The position numbers and the translations under genes are program-made. Below the pieces are notes generated by a model. That model was given only the letters and a program-made list of their open reading frames with translations, was not told where the DNA came from and did not search any database. A stretch of 8,192 nt of DNA, from positions 1 through 8,192 of the forward strand of contig JAISFB010000148.1 of assembly GCA_031263805.1 (NCBI GenBank), in the 5' to 3' direction. Below are positions 1 through 6,556 of the stretch, piece after piece; the first letter of the stretch is position 1, and each line of letters begins with the position of its first letter. Origin of the DNA: Oscillospiraceae bacterium. Its GTDB lineage: Bacteria; Bacillota; Clostridia; Oscillospirales; Oscillospiraceae.

Positions 1-15
1 ATAAAAGAATCCTCC
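1..15 (-). promoter_or_regulatory. Ribosome binding site of a leftward gene starting at the window edge
   Basis: Read on the minus strand, GGAGG lies at 15-11, followed by eight bases and then AT at positions 2-1. If the next base outside the window is G, this is an ATG with ideal Shine-Dalgarno spacing. A promoter with the same direction lies at 81-109. The product cannot be told from the window. Confidence 0.55.
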
Positions 16-22
16 GTTTGTG

Positions 23-53
23 GGCGCCGCGCAACGGCGCCGCTGCTTTTTTT
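23..53. other. GC-rich hairpin with T-run, in the 5' UTR of the leftward gene
   Basis: Perfect 7-bp stem GGCGCCG (23-29) / CGGCGCC (35-41) with loop CGCAA. On the plus strand a run of seven T follows at 47-53 after a five-base gap, so it could be a weak rightward terminator. On the minus strand there is no T-run after the stem. Because the visible signals (promoter 81-109, RBS 11-15) point left, the hairpin would lie in the 5' untranslated leader of the leftward gene. A regulatory role there is inference. Confidence 0.4.
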
Positions 54-80
54 CGCCTGCGCGGCGGGCGACTGCACAAA

Positions 81-109
81 ATAATAGCAAGATTCAACGG
101 GAAAGTCAA
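81..109 (-). promoter_or_regulatory. Sigma-A type promoter of the leftward gene beyond position 1
   Basis: Minus-strand -35 TTGACT (109-104), 17-bp spacer, -10 TATTAT (86-81). The predicted transcription start is near 74, giving a leader of about 70 bases that holds the hairpin at 23-41 and the GGAGG at 15-11. The promoter lies just after the parC-like stop codon, so the next leftward gene has its own promoter and need not depend on parE-parC readthrough. No terminator for parC is visible between them. Confidence 0.65.
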
Positions 110-129
110 GAAAAATTAACGGACAGCGC

Positions 130-2379
130 CTAAAACAGCTCAAACTGTCGGATGCCGCTGTCAGCGTCGGACAGCTTCGCTCCGGCGGCGGGGAGGGCGC
201 GCGATAGATAGCGCGCGCGGTTTTGTATCGGAGTGTCGGCCAAAAGCTTGGCGCCGGTGAGCTTAGTGTTGCGGCGGAGGGTCAGCGCCTGAACGCCCTG
301 GGTGCCGCGCGTTGTTTTGGGCGAGAGCTGGGCGGAGCTGAATATCATCGCCCGGCCGTCTGACGAATACAGCGCGATCTCGGCCTCTTCCGCGAGAGAC
401 ATAAACGTTACGGCGGGGCTTTTGTCGCTGAACGCGCCGGTCAGGCGGCGGCGATTTGTCTTTGTGGCATAAGCGGAAAGGGGGACGCGCGCTGCTTTGC
501 CGTTTTCAAAGAAGATCAGCAGCGTCGCCGCATAATCCGCGGGGTCGAGCGCGAAAATGATGTTTTCGCCGGCGTCCATCCCGAGCGCGGACGGGAGAAA
601 CGCGCCGAGAGACGAGGCCTTCGTGTCCTCAAAATCGCGCAGGCGCGCTTTATAGCACTGGCAGCGATCTGTAAATATAAGCAGCTCGTTTTTGTTCCGG
701 GACTCAAACGAGAGGAACGCGCCGTCCGATTCTTTATATTTCTGCTCGGCGCTCATTCTCAGGGATTGCGGCGTGATTTTTTTGAAGTAGCCCTCGCGCG
801 AAAGAAATACGTTTACGGGGTAATCGGGCGCCGAGTCCTCCGGTTCTTCAAAGACTTCGGCGGAGGCGGCGACTATGCCGGTTTTGCGCGGGGCTCCGTG
901 TTTTTTGACGACGTCCTCAAGCTCTCGGATGATTATGGCGCGCACGCGCGCGGGCTTGGCGAGAGTGTCTTCGAGGTCGGCGATCTCGTTTTCGAGGGAC
1001 GCTGTTTCGTCGGTGCGCTTTATGATGTATTCACGGTTGATATTGCGGAGCTTTATTTCGGCGATGTAATCGGCCTGGGCTTCGTCTATGCCGAAGGCGA
1101 TCATCAGGTTTGGGACGACGTCGCGCTCTTCTGTCGTTTCGCGGATGATTTTTATCGCGCGGTCTATATCCAGAAGGATTTTTACAAGGCCGCGGAGCAG
1201 ATGGAGCTTCGATTTTTTCTTTTCCATATCGCTGAAAATGCGGCGGCGGACCGCTTCCGTGCGCCAGGCGCACCATTCGGACAAAATCTTGCGCACTCCC
1301 ATAACGCGCGGGGAGCCGGCGATGAGAATGTTGAAGTCGCAGGAGAAGCTGTCTGTCAGCGGAGTTAATTTCATAAGCTTTGCCATGAGCTTGTCGGGGT
1401 CCGTGCCGCGTTTTAGATCGATTGCGAGCTTTAAGCCTTGCAGGCCGGTTTCGTCGCGCATATCGGAGACCTCTCGGAGTTTGCCGGCGCGGATTAGCTC
1501 CGCGATTTTGTCTATTATCGCCTCGGCCGTTGTGCTGTAGGGGATCTCCGTCACTTCTATGATGTTTTCTTCCTTGACGTACGTCCAGCGCGAACGGACT
1601 TTGAAGCTGCCGCGGCCCGTTTCGTAGATCGCGGACATCTCGCCGCGGTCGTATATAAGCTCGCCGCCTGTCGGAAAGTCAGGGGCGGGCATAATTTCGA
1701 GCAAATCGCACTCCGGGTCGCGCAGATACGCGATCGCCGCGCGGCAGACCTCGGCGAGATTAAAGCTGCAAATGCGGCAAGCCATGCCGACGGCGATGCC
1801 GATGTTCGACGAGACAAGAATATTCGGGAATGTGGTCGGCAGCAGGACGGGTTCCGTCGTCGTGGAGTCGTAGTTGTCGATGAAATCTACTGTGTCGCGG
1901 TCAATATCGCGGAAAAGCTCGGCGCATATTGAGGAAAGCCGCGCCTCTGTGTAGCGCGCGGCGGCGCACGCCATGTCGCGGGAATAGACCTTGCCGAAAT
2001 TGCCCTTGGAGTCCACGAACGGAGCAAGCAGCGCCTCGTATCCGGCGGAGAGGCGCACGAGCGTGTCATAGATCGCGAGCTCGCCGTGAGGATTAAGGCG
2101 CATCGTCTGACCGACGATATTGGAGGATTTTGTCCGGTTCCCGGTAGACAGCCCCATTTTATACATCGTGTAGAGAAGCTTGCGCTGAGAGGGCTTAAAT
2201 CCGTCGATCTCCGGCAGGGCGCGGGAGACGATGACGCTCATCGCGTAGGGCATAAAGTTCGTTTCGAGAGTATCGACGATGGGCTGGTCTATAACTTCGG
2301 CGCGCAGGCCGATGACGTTTGGGTTGTTCGGCGAGTTTTTTTTGCCGCCGCCGGACTCGGGCTGTTTTTTCCTTGGCAT
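130..2379 (-). CDS. parC: Type II DNA topoisomerase subunit A (ParC/GyrA-like, clostridial paralogue)
   Basis: DNA cleavage-rejoining subunit, 749 aa, which with the ParE-like subunit next door forms the A2B2 type II topoisomerase. Seen: the winged-helix breakage domain, with FKPSQRKLLY at 61-70 and catalytic tyrosine Y143 in AARYTEARLS. The isoleucine that wedges into DNA lies in IGIAVGMA (193-200), the tower and coiled-coil region at about 240-500, and a beta-pinwheel C-terminal domain from about 520. No canonical GyrA box (QRRGGKG) is found. The nearest stretches are TNRRRL at 641-646 and KTTRGTQG at 688-695, which favours a ParC-type decatenase over gyrase. It is shorter than typical GyrA. 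The ATG at 2379 has AAAAGGA upstream (2394-2388). Stop is TAG. Oddity: the helix equivalent to the quinolone-determining region reads HGELAIYD (98-105), with Leu where E. coli GyrA has Ser83. Such clostridial pairs are variously named gyrA or parC. The family is certain, the gyrase/topoisomerase IV choice less so. Confidence 0.93.
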   Translation of the reverse strand: MPRKKQPESGGGKKNSPNNPNVIGLRAEVIDQPIVDTLETNFMPYAMSVIVSRALPEIDGFKPSQRKLLYTMYKMGLSTGNRTKSSNIVGQTMRLNPHGELAIYDTLVRLSAGYEALLAPFVDSKGNFGKVYSRDMACAAARYTEARLSSICAELFRDIDRDTVDFIDNYDSTTTEPVLLPTTFPNILVSSNIGIAVGMACRICSFNLAEVCRAAIAYLRDPECDLLEIMPAPDFPTGGELIYDRGEMSAIYETGRGSFKVRSRWTYVKEENIIEVTEIPYSTTAEAIIDKIAELIRAGKLREVSDMRDETGLQGLKLAIDLKRGTDPDKLMAKLMKLTPLTDSFSCDFNILIAGSPRVMGVRKILSEWCAWRTEAVRRRIFSDMEKKKSKLHLLRGLVKILLDIDRAIKIIRETTEERDVVPNLMIAFGIDEAQADYIAEIKLRNINREYIIKRTDETASLENEIADLEDTLAKPARVRAIIIRELEDVVKKHGAPRKTGIVAASAEVFEEPEDSAPDYPVNVFLSREGYFKKITPQSLRMSAEQKYKESDGAFLSFESRNKNELLIFTDRCQCYKARLRDFEDTKASSLGAFLPSALGMDAGENIIFALDPADYAATLLIFFENGKAARVPLSAYATKTNRRRLTGAFSDKSPAVTFMSLAEEAEIALYSSDGRAMIFSSAQLSPKTTRGTQGVQALTLRRNTKLTGAKLLADTPIQNRARYLSRALPAAGAKLSDADSGIRQFELF

Positions 2380-2420
2380 TTTTCAGGTCCTTTTACGATT
2401 TTTAATTTACGACAGTTACT
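2380..2420 (-). promoter_or_regulatory. parE-parC spacer with parC ribosome binding site and three phased repeats
   Basis: The 41-base spacer is too short for a separate promoter and indicates co-transcription. It carries the parC Shine-Dalgarno AAAAGGA (2394-2388). TTTACGA (plus strand) occurs at 2392, 2406 and 2420, exactly 14 bases apart. One end copy overlaps the parE stop codon and the other overlaps the parC ribosome binding site. Whether the repeats do anything is unknown. Confidence 0.5.
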
Positions 2421-4415
2421 TTACGACAAATCTGCGGAGTCGAGGTACTTGTAGCCGTTTTCCGCGATGTGTTCCTTGCGGCCCGTTAGATTGTCGCCGA
2501 AAAGCAGGTCGAAAACGTCTGACGTCAGCTTTATATCGGCGGGCATGACGCGGATCAGGCGGCGTGTTTCGGGGTTCATCGTCGTGAGCCACATCATTTC
2601 GGGGTCGTTTTCGCCAAGGCCCTTGCTGCGCTGTATCGTGTGCTTTGCGCCGCCGAGGCCGGAGACGATTTCGGCTTTTTCGCGCTCGGAATACGCGAAG
2701 TAAGTTTTGCTGCCGCTGTTTATCTCGAAAAGCGGGGATTCGGCGATGTGGACGAAGCCTTGGTCTATGAGCGTCGGGACTAAGCGGTAGAGCATCGTGA
2801 GGATCAGCGTGCGGATGTGATAGCCGTCCACGTCCGCGTCCGTGCAGATGATGACGCGCTTCCAGCGCAGGGCGTCAAGGTCGAACGCGGACAAGTCGCG
2901 CGTGTGTTTGCCGCGCAGCTCTACGCCGCAGCCGAGGACTTTCAGGAGATTTGTAATGATCTCGTTCTTAAATATCCTGTCGTAGTCAGCTTTCAGGCAG
3001 TTTAGTATTTTGCCGCGCACGGGCATTATGCCTTGAAACTCCGCGTCGCGCGAGAGCTTGCAGGCGCCGAGCGCGCTGTCGCCCTCTACGATGTAAATTT
3101 CGCGGCGCTCGACGTCGCGCGTGCGGCAGTCTACGAATTTTTCGACGCGGTTTGAGATGTCGAGCGAGCCGGAAAGCTTTTTCTTGATGTTCAGGCGCGC
3201 TTTTTCGGCGGTTTCACGGCTGCGCTTGTTGATCAATATCTGGTCGGCGGCGCGCGACGCGTCGGCGGGGTTTTCGAGAAAAAACACTTCAAGCTGCGCG
3301 CGCAGGAATTCCGTCATCGCGTCTTGTATGAATTTGTTGGTGATGGATTTTTTCGTTTGGTTTTCGTAGGAGGCTTGGGAGGAAAGGCTGCTTGTGATCA
3401 AGATAAGGCAGTCGGCGACGTCGCCCCAGCCGATTTTAGATTCGTTTTTCTGATACTTTCCGCTTTTTTTCAAAAGGGAATCGAACTCTGAGACGAAAGC
3501 GCTTTTAGCGGCCTTTTCCGGCGCCCCGCCGTGCTCTAACCACGAGGAATTGTGATAGTACTCCGCGGCGGAGGTGAGATTCGAGAAGCAGAACGCGGCG
3601 GACAGCTTGACCTTGTATTCGGGCTTGTCCTCGCGGTCGCGCCCGCGCCGCTCCGTTTCGGCGAAGACGGGGCGCGTTAAGGCGTCTTCCCCGGAAAGCT
3701 CGCCGACGTAATCGGCGATGCCGTTTTCGTAAAGAAAATCCGTCGTCTCAAACGAGCCGTTTTCAAGCTGGTTTTTGAAGCGGAACGTCACGCCGCTGTT
3801 GACGACGGACTGACGCTTTAACGTATCCTTAAAATATTCCGGCGGAACGGCGATATCTGTGAACACGTCGAGATCGGGCTTCCAGCGAATGACCGTGCCC
3901 GTGCGCTTGCCCGTATAAGGCTCGGAGACAAGCCCGCCTATATTCTCGCCCTTTTCAAACCTAAGCGAAAACTTTTGCCCGTCGCGATACACCGTGACGT
4001 CCATAAATTCGGAGGCATACTGCGTCGCGCACGAGCCGAGACCGTTGAGGCCGAGCGAGTATTCATAGCTCTCGCCGTCGTCGTTTGCGTATTTGCCGCC
4101 GGCGTATAGCTCGCAGAAGACGAGCTCCCAGTTATAGCGCCCCTCGGACTCGTTCCAATCGACGGGGCAGCCGCGCCCGAAATCCTCGACCTCGACCGTG
4201 AGGTCGTTGAACCGCGTGACAAGGACTTGGTCGCCGTTGCCTTCGCGCGCTTCGTCGATCGCGTTTGAGAGTATTTCAAAAACCGCGTGGCAGCAGCCCT
4301 CCAGCCCGTCTGAGCCGAAGATGACGCCGGGGCGCTTGCGCACGCGATCCGCGCCCTTGAGGGAGGATATGCTGTCGTTGCCGTAGTCCTTGACGCTTTT
4401 TACGCTTTTTTTCAA
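2421..4415 (-). CDS. parE: Type II DNA topoisomerase subunit B (ParE/GyrB-like ATPase)
   Basis: ATPase subunit partnering the ParC-like protein, 664 aa from the chosen start. Seen (numbered from that start): GHKL ATP-binding motifs EILSNAIDEA (47-56, with the catalytic Glu and Mg-binding Asn), DFGRGCPV (78-85) and the lid GLNGLG (122-127). The transducer lysine is in QTKK (353-356). The TOPRIM domain has EGDSA (444-448) and metal-binding DADVDG (526-531), and QRSKGLGE (595-602) lies near the end. PVRGKIL has Arg where GyrB usually has Lys447, as ParE proteins do. The length and lack of the large TOPRIM insertion fit ParE. Start choice: a GTG at 4457 would open a longer frame, but the promoter at 4466-4494 predicts transcription starting about there. 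The TTG at 4415 has GGAG eight bases upstream (4427-4424), and the family's conserved sequence begins only at YGNDSISSL. First gene of the operon. Confidence 0.92.
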   Translation of the reverse strand: MKKSVKSVKDYGNDSISSLKGADRVRKRPGVIFGSDGLEGCCHAVFEILSNAIDEAREGNGDQVLVTRFNDLTVEVEDFGRGCPVDWNESEGRYNWELVFCELYAGGKYANDDGESYEYSLGLNGLGSCATQYASEFMDVTVYRDGQKFSLRFEKGENIGGLVSEPYTGKRTGTVIRWKPDLDVFTDIAVPPEYFKDTLKRQSVVNSGVTFRFKNQLENGSFETTDFLYENGIADYVGELSGEDALTRPVFAETERRGRDREDKPEYKVKLSAAFCFSNLTSAAEYYHNSSWLEHGGAPEKAAKSAFVSEFDSLLKKSGKYQKNESKIGWGDVADCLILITSSLSSQASYENQTKKSITNKFIQDAMTEFLRAQLEVFFLENPADASRAADQILINKRSRETAEKARLNIKKKLSGSLDISNRVEKFVDCRTRDVERREIYIVEGDSALGACKLSRDAEFQGIMPVRGKILNCLKADYDRIFKNEIITNLLKVLGCGVELRGKHTRDLSAFDLDALRWKRVIICTDADVDGYHIRTLILTMLYRLVPTLIDQGFVHIAESPLFEINSGSKTYFAYSEREKAEIVSGLGGAKHTIQRSKGLGENDPEMMWLTTMNPETRRLIRVMPADIKLTSDVFDLLFGDNLTGRKEHIAENGYKYLDSADLS

Positions 4416-4465
4416 TTCAAGCTCTCCAATATATAGCGTATGATTTGGGAAAACCACCTTTATAT

Positions 4466-4494
4466 AGTATAGAGTATATTTTTCGGGAATGCAA
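4466..4494 (-). promoter_or_regulatory. Promoter of the parE-parC operon
   Basis: Minus-strand -35 TTGCAT (4494-4489), 17-bp spacer, -10 TATACT (4471-4466). Predicted transcription start about 4459, leaving a leader of roughly 44 bases to the TTG start at 4415. The -35 hexamer is identical to that of the tRNA-Trp promoter in this window. Confidence 0.7.
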
Positions 4495-4503
4495 GAGAAA
4501 AAT

Positions 4504-4515
4504 CGGGCGCGCCCG
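4504..4515. repeat. Perfect 12-bp palindrome between the parE and htrA promoters
   Basis: CGGGCGCGCCCG is a perfect palindrome. It sits 9 bases upstream of the parE -35 box and about 35 bases upstream of the htrA -35 region, in an otherwise AT-rich spacer. A shared operator is possible. A GC-rich 12-mer palindrome can also arise by chance, and no partner site is seen. Confidence 0.4.
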
Positions 4516-4550
4516 CGCTGTTAAACATTTTTTATCATTTAATTAAAACT

Positions 4551-4582
4551 TTGTTCACCTATTGTCGCTGTTGTGGTATTAT
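4551..4582 (+). promoter_or_regulatory. Extended -10 promoter of htrA with AT-rich upstream element
   Basis: TGG followed by TATTAT (4574-4582) matches an extended -10 box (TGnTATAAT type). A weak -35, TTGTTC (4551-4556), is 20 bp away, longer than ideal, so recognition probably rests on the extended -10. The A/T-rich tract 4527-4550, including the palindrome TTTAATTAAA (4538-4547), resembles an UP element. Predicted start about 4589. The htrA Shine-Dalgarno AGGGGG (4609-4614) follows, 8 bases before the ATG. Confidence 0.5.
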
Positions 4583-4622
4583 CATACGGATGTAAATAAA
4601 ATTCCGACAGGGGGATTTATCA

Positions 4623-6284
4623 ATGAACTACGATTACAATGGCAATCACAACGACGGCAATCACAACGGCGGCAATCACAACGGCTTCAACGGCGAAAAC
4701 GAGATCGCCGAAGCAAAGGAAAATCCGGCGTTCGCGGATCGGGAGCGCGAACTCGAAGATCGCGAGGATATGGCAGGCGCGCCCCAAGCGGTGACTTCGG
4801 CGTCAACGCCGCCGGAGCCCGAAGCGCCGGTACTGAGCGTATCGGACGCCCCGCGCCTCACGAACGCGCCGCCGTGGGGCGCCCCCGCGTGGGCAACGCC
4901 CGTCGTCGAGACGCCCGCGCGTATCGAAACGGCGTCCGAGCAGCCGGCGGCGGCGGAGCCCGATTCGGACTGGCGCGAAGCGGAGTACCGCGAATATTCC
5001 GCGCCGAGCCAGTCGGCGTACACCCCGGGCATACCGAACGGGGCGCTCTACGCTCCGCCGCGCCGCGACAGGCGCGATACGGAGGACGGGGAACGGCATA
5101 CCGGTGAGCGCCAACCGCGCCGGCGTGGAGGAGGAGCCCGCTTTATGCGTGGGCTTTGCCTCGTGCTTATGTGCGCGGTCGTCGGCGCGGCGTCCGGGCT
5201 GGGCTCGGTGCATTACGGGATTTCGTCCGGGATACTGAAGCCGGCGCGCGCTGAGGTCGTGCTCGGCTCGCGTCCGACTGACAGACAGGGCGCTCCGGTC
5301 GGCGACGGCATTGAGATCGGCGCGGCGCCGACGGCGGTTCCGGGGACGCCGCTTCAGGGGACTGAGATATACAAGCTGTCGATGGGGCAGGTCGTAGGCG
5401 TATCGACGGAAGTTCCGGCGCAGGGATTTATGGGGCAAAGCAGCGCGGTGTACGGCTCCGGGTTCATCATATCCGAGGACGGGTATATTCTGACGAATTA
5501 CCACGTGGTGCAGTACGCCAGCAACTACGGCTATGACCTCAGCGTGTCTATGCGCGACGGCACGTCGTATAAGGCGAGCGTCGTCGGCTATGAGGCGGAC
5601 AATGACGTCGCCGTCGTGAAGATCGACGCGCGCGAGCTTACGCCCGTGACGATCGGCAGCAGCGCCGGGATACAGGTGGGCGAGTCGGTATGGGCCGTCG
5701 GCAACCCGCGCCAGCTCGATTTTACGATGACGGAGGGTATCGTTTCGGCGCTTGACCGCGAGGTGCTTGTGGACAACAACGTCAGCATAGAGATGTTTCA
5801 GATATCCGCCGCGGTGAACTCCGGCAACTCCGGCGGGCCTGTATACAATGAATACGGCGAGGTGCTCGGCATAGTTTCCGCGAAATACGCGAGCGTCGGC
5901 ACGGAAGGGCTCGGCTTCGCGATACCGATCGACGACGCGATGAGTATCGCGAGCGATCTGATAACGCACGGCTACGTCTCCGGCAAAGCGTATCTCGGCA
6001 TAACGGTGCAGACGATGGAAGAACGCTATGCGCAGCTCTATAATATGACGGTAGGGGCGGTGGTTATGTCGGTGGAGACCGGATCCTGCGCCGAAAAGGC
6101 GGGGATAAAGCAGGGAGACATTATAACTAAGCTGGGAAAGACGCCCGTTACGTCGGAAGAGACGCTGAAAGCGGCCAAGCGGGACTTCAAGGCGGGCGAC
6201 GCGACGACCGTGGAGGTGTTCAGAAGTGGAGAAACGCTGACCCTTGACATCACGTTCGACGAGCAGGCGGCCAGCCGGGATTAA
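4623..6284 (+). CDS. htrA: Membrane-anchored HtrA/DegP-type serine protease with one PDZ domain
   Basis: Extracytoplasmic quality-control protease of family S1C, 553 aa. Seen: a low-complexity, probably cytoplasmic N-terminus (1-175) with GNHN repeats at 7-21, a Pro/Ala/Glu-rich middle and an Arg-rich stretch just before the membrane. One transmembrane helix lies at about 177-196 (GLCLVLMCAVVGAASGLG) and a linker at about 200-245. The trypsin-like domain spans about 250-450, with catalytic His294 in TNYHVV, Asp328 in DNDVAVVKI and Ser403 in GNSGGP. A C-terminal PDZ domain (about 457-548) starts at YLGITV. All three catalytic residues are present, so activity is expected. The positive residues before the helix put the N-terminus inside and the protease outside. 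The ATG has a strong AGGGGG eight bases upstream. Single gene, divergent from parE. No terminator with a T-run is seen after the stop. The cytoplasmic tail of about 175 residues is longer than in many HtrA proteins. Symbol degP would be equally acceptable. Confidence 0.95.
   Translation: MNYDYNGNHNDGNHNGGNHNGFNGENEIAEAKENPAFADRERELEDREDMAGAPQAVTSASTPPEPEAPVLSVSDAPRLTNAPPWGAPAWATPVVETPARIETASEQPAAAEPDSDWREAEYREYSAPSQSAYTPGIPNGALYAPPRRDRRDTEDGERHTGERQPRRRGGGARFMRGLCLVLMCAVVGAASGLGSVHYGISSGILKPARAEVVLGSRPTDRQGAPVGDGIEIGAAPTAVPGTPLQGTEIYKLSMGQVVGVSTEVPAQGFMGQSSAVYGSGFIISEDGYILTNYHVVQYASNYGYDLSVSMRDGTSYKASVVGYEADNDVAVVKIDARELTPVTIGSSAGIQVGESVWAVGNPRQLDFTMTEGIVSALDREVLVDNNVSIEMFQISAAVNSGNSGGPVYNEYGEVLGIVSAKYASVGTEGLGFAIPIDDAMSIASDLITHGYVSGKAYLGITVQTMEERYAQLYNMTVGAVVMSVETGSCAEKAGIKQGDIITKLGKTPVTSEETLKAAKRDFKAGDATTVEVFRSGETLTLDITFDEQAASRD
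4641..4685 (+). repeat. Three tandem 15-bp repeats inside the htrA 5' end
   Basis: GGCAATCACAACGRC is repeated three times without gap (4641-4655, 4656-4670, 4671-4685). The last two copies are identical and the first differs by one base. In frame this encodes GNHND-GNHNG-GNHNG. Fifteen bases keep the reading frame, so copy-number change would lengthen or shorten the tail without breaking the gene. Confidence 0.85.
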
Positions 6285-6313
6285 GCCGGGGAATTCTGCC
6301 TGAAATAAAATGC

Positions 6314-6342
6314 TTGCATAATCGCGGGGGCTGTGCTATCAT
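6314..6342 (+). promoter_or_regulatory. Promoter of tRNA-Trp
   Basis: -35 TTGCAT (6314-6319), 17-bp spacer, -10 TATCAT (6337-6342) preceded by TGC, an extended -10. Predicted start about 6349, a 5' leader of roughly 23 bases to be removed by RNase P. A 7-bp inverted repeat CGCGGGG (6323-6329) / CCCCGCG (6346-6352) frames the -10 box. Confidence 0.7.
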
Positions 6343-6371
6343 AGTCCCCGCGACCGCATTATAGAATATTA

Positions 6372-6445
6372 AGGGGCATAGTGAAATGGTATCACAACGG
6401 TCTCCAAAACCGTTTTTGAGGGTTCGAGTCCTTCTGCCCCTGCCA
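6372..6445 (+). tRNA. tRNA-Trp (anticodon CCA)
   Basis: A full cloverleaf can be drawn by hand. Acceptor stem AGGGGCA (6372-6378) pairs with TGCCCCT (6435-6441). The D arm is GTGA/TCAC (6381-6384/6392-6395). The anticodon stem ACGGT/ACCGT (6397-6401/6409-6413) carries loop CTCCAAA with anticodon CCA at 6404-6406. A 4-base variable region follows, then T arm GAGGG/CCTTC (6418-6422/6430-6434) with loop TTCGAGT. The discriminator is G at 6442, and CCA is encoded at 6443-6445, so no CCA addition is needed. CCA reads UGG, the tryptophan codon. It has its own promoter and terminator, so it is a single-gene unit between htrA and the ABC-F gene. Confidence 0.97.
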
Positions 6446-6447
6446 AG

Positions 6448-6476
6448 AAAAAAGCCCTGCATAGCAGGGCTTTTTT
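6448..6476 (+). terminator. Intrinsic terminator of tRNA-Trp
   Basis: Stem GCCCTGC (6454-6460) / GCAGGGC (6464-6470), loop ATA, with A6 before and T6 after (6448-6453, 6471-6476), so it can work in both directions. It starts two bases after the CCA end. The perfect inverted repeat extends beyond the terminator to 6438-6460 / 6464-6486, including the last bases of the tRNA itself. Confidence 0.92.
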
Positions 6477-6497
6477 CTTGGCAGGGATAACATTTTC

Positions 6498-6556
6498 GGT
6501 CGGCAGGCGGAGCCTGCGACCTTGCGCGCGACTTCGCGCGGCGGGCAGAAGCCCGC
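6498..6556. repeat. Three back-to-back GC-rich hairpins
   Basis: Hairpin 1 has GGTC, one bulged G, GCAGGC, loop GGA, then GCCTGC GACC (6498-6521). Hairpin 2 is CGCGCG-ACTT-CGCGCG (6525-6540). Hairpin 3 is GCGGGC-AGAA-GCCCGC (6541-6556). Each core has a 6-bp perfect stem and a 3-4 base loop, and the hairpins are 3 and 0 bases apart. No T-run follows, so this is not a standard terminator. It may be a REP-like dispersed palindromic element, or a structured leader if transcription crosses it. It lies upstream of the best ABC-F promoter. Confidence 0.65.

Noticed and set aside
766..1368. Plus-strand open frame of 200 codons
   Set aside because: It lies wholly inside the parC-like gene on the other strand. 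No ribosome site or domain supports it.
4590..4595. ATG-TAA start-stop element in the htrA leader
   Set aside because: It has no ribosome site and lies at the predicted transcription start, so it is probably chance.
4641..4685. Short regular repeats as a possible CRISPR or iteron array
   Set aside because: The repeats are contiguous without spacers, in frame, and inside the htrA coding region.
4803..5969. Long antisense open frame (388 codons) opposite htrA
   Set aside because: It is Arg/Ala/His-rich with no recognisable domain, while the opposite strand encodes a complete HtrA with its catalytic triad. Such frames are common opposite GC-rich genes.
6372..6486. tRNA 3' end as a mobile-element attachment site
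   Set aside because: The repeat of the tRNA end is inverted, not direct, and no integrase or element gene is present nearby.
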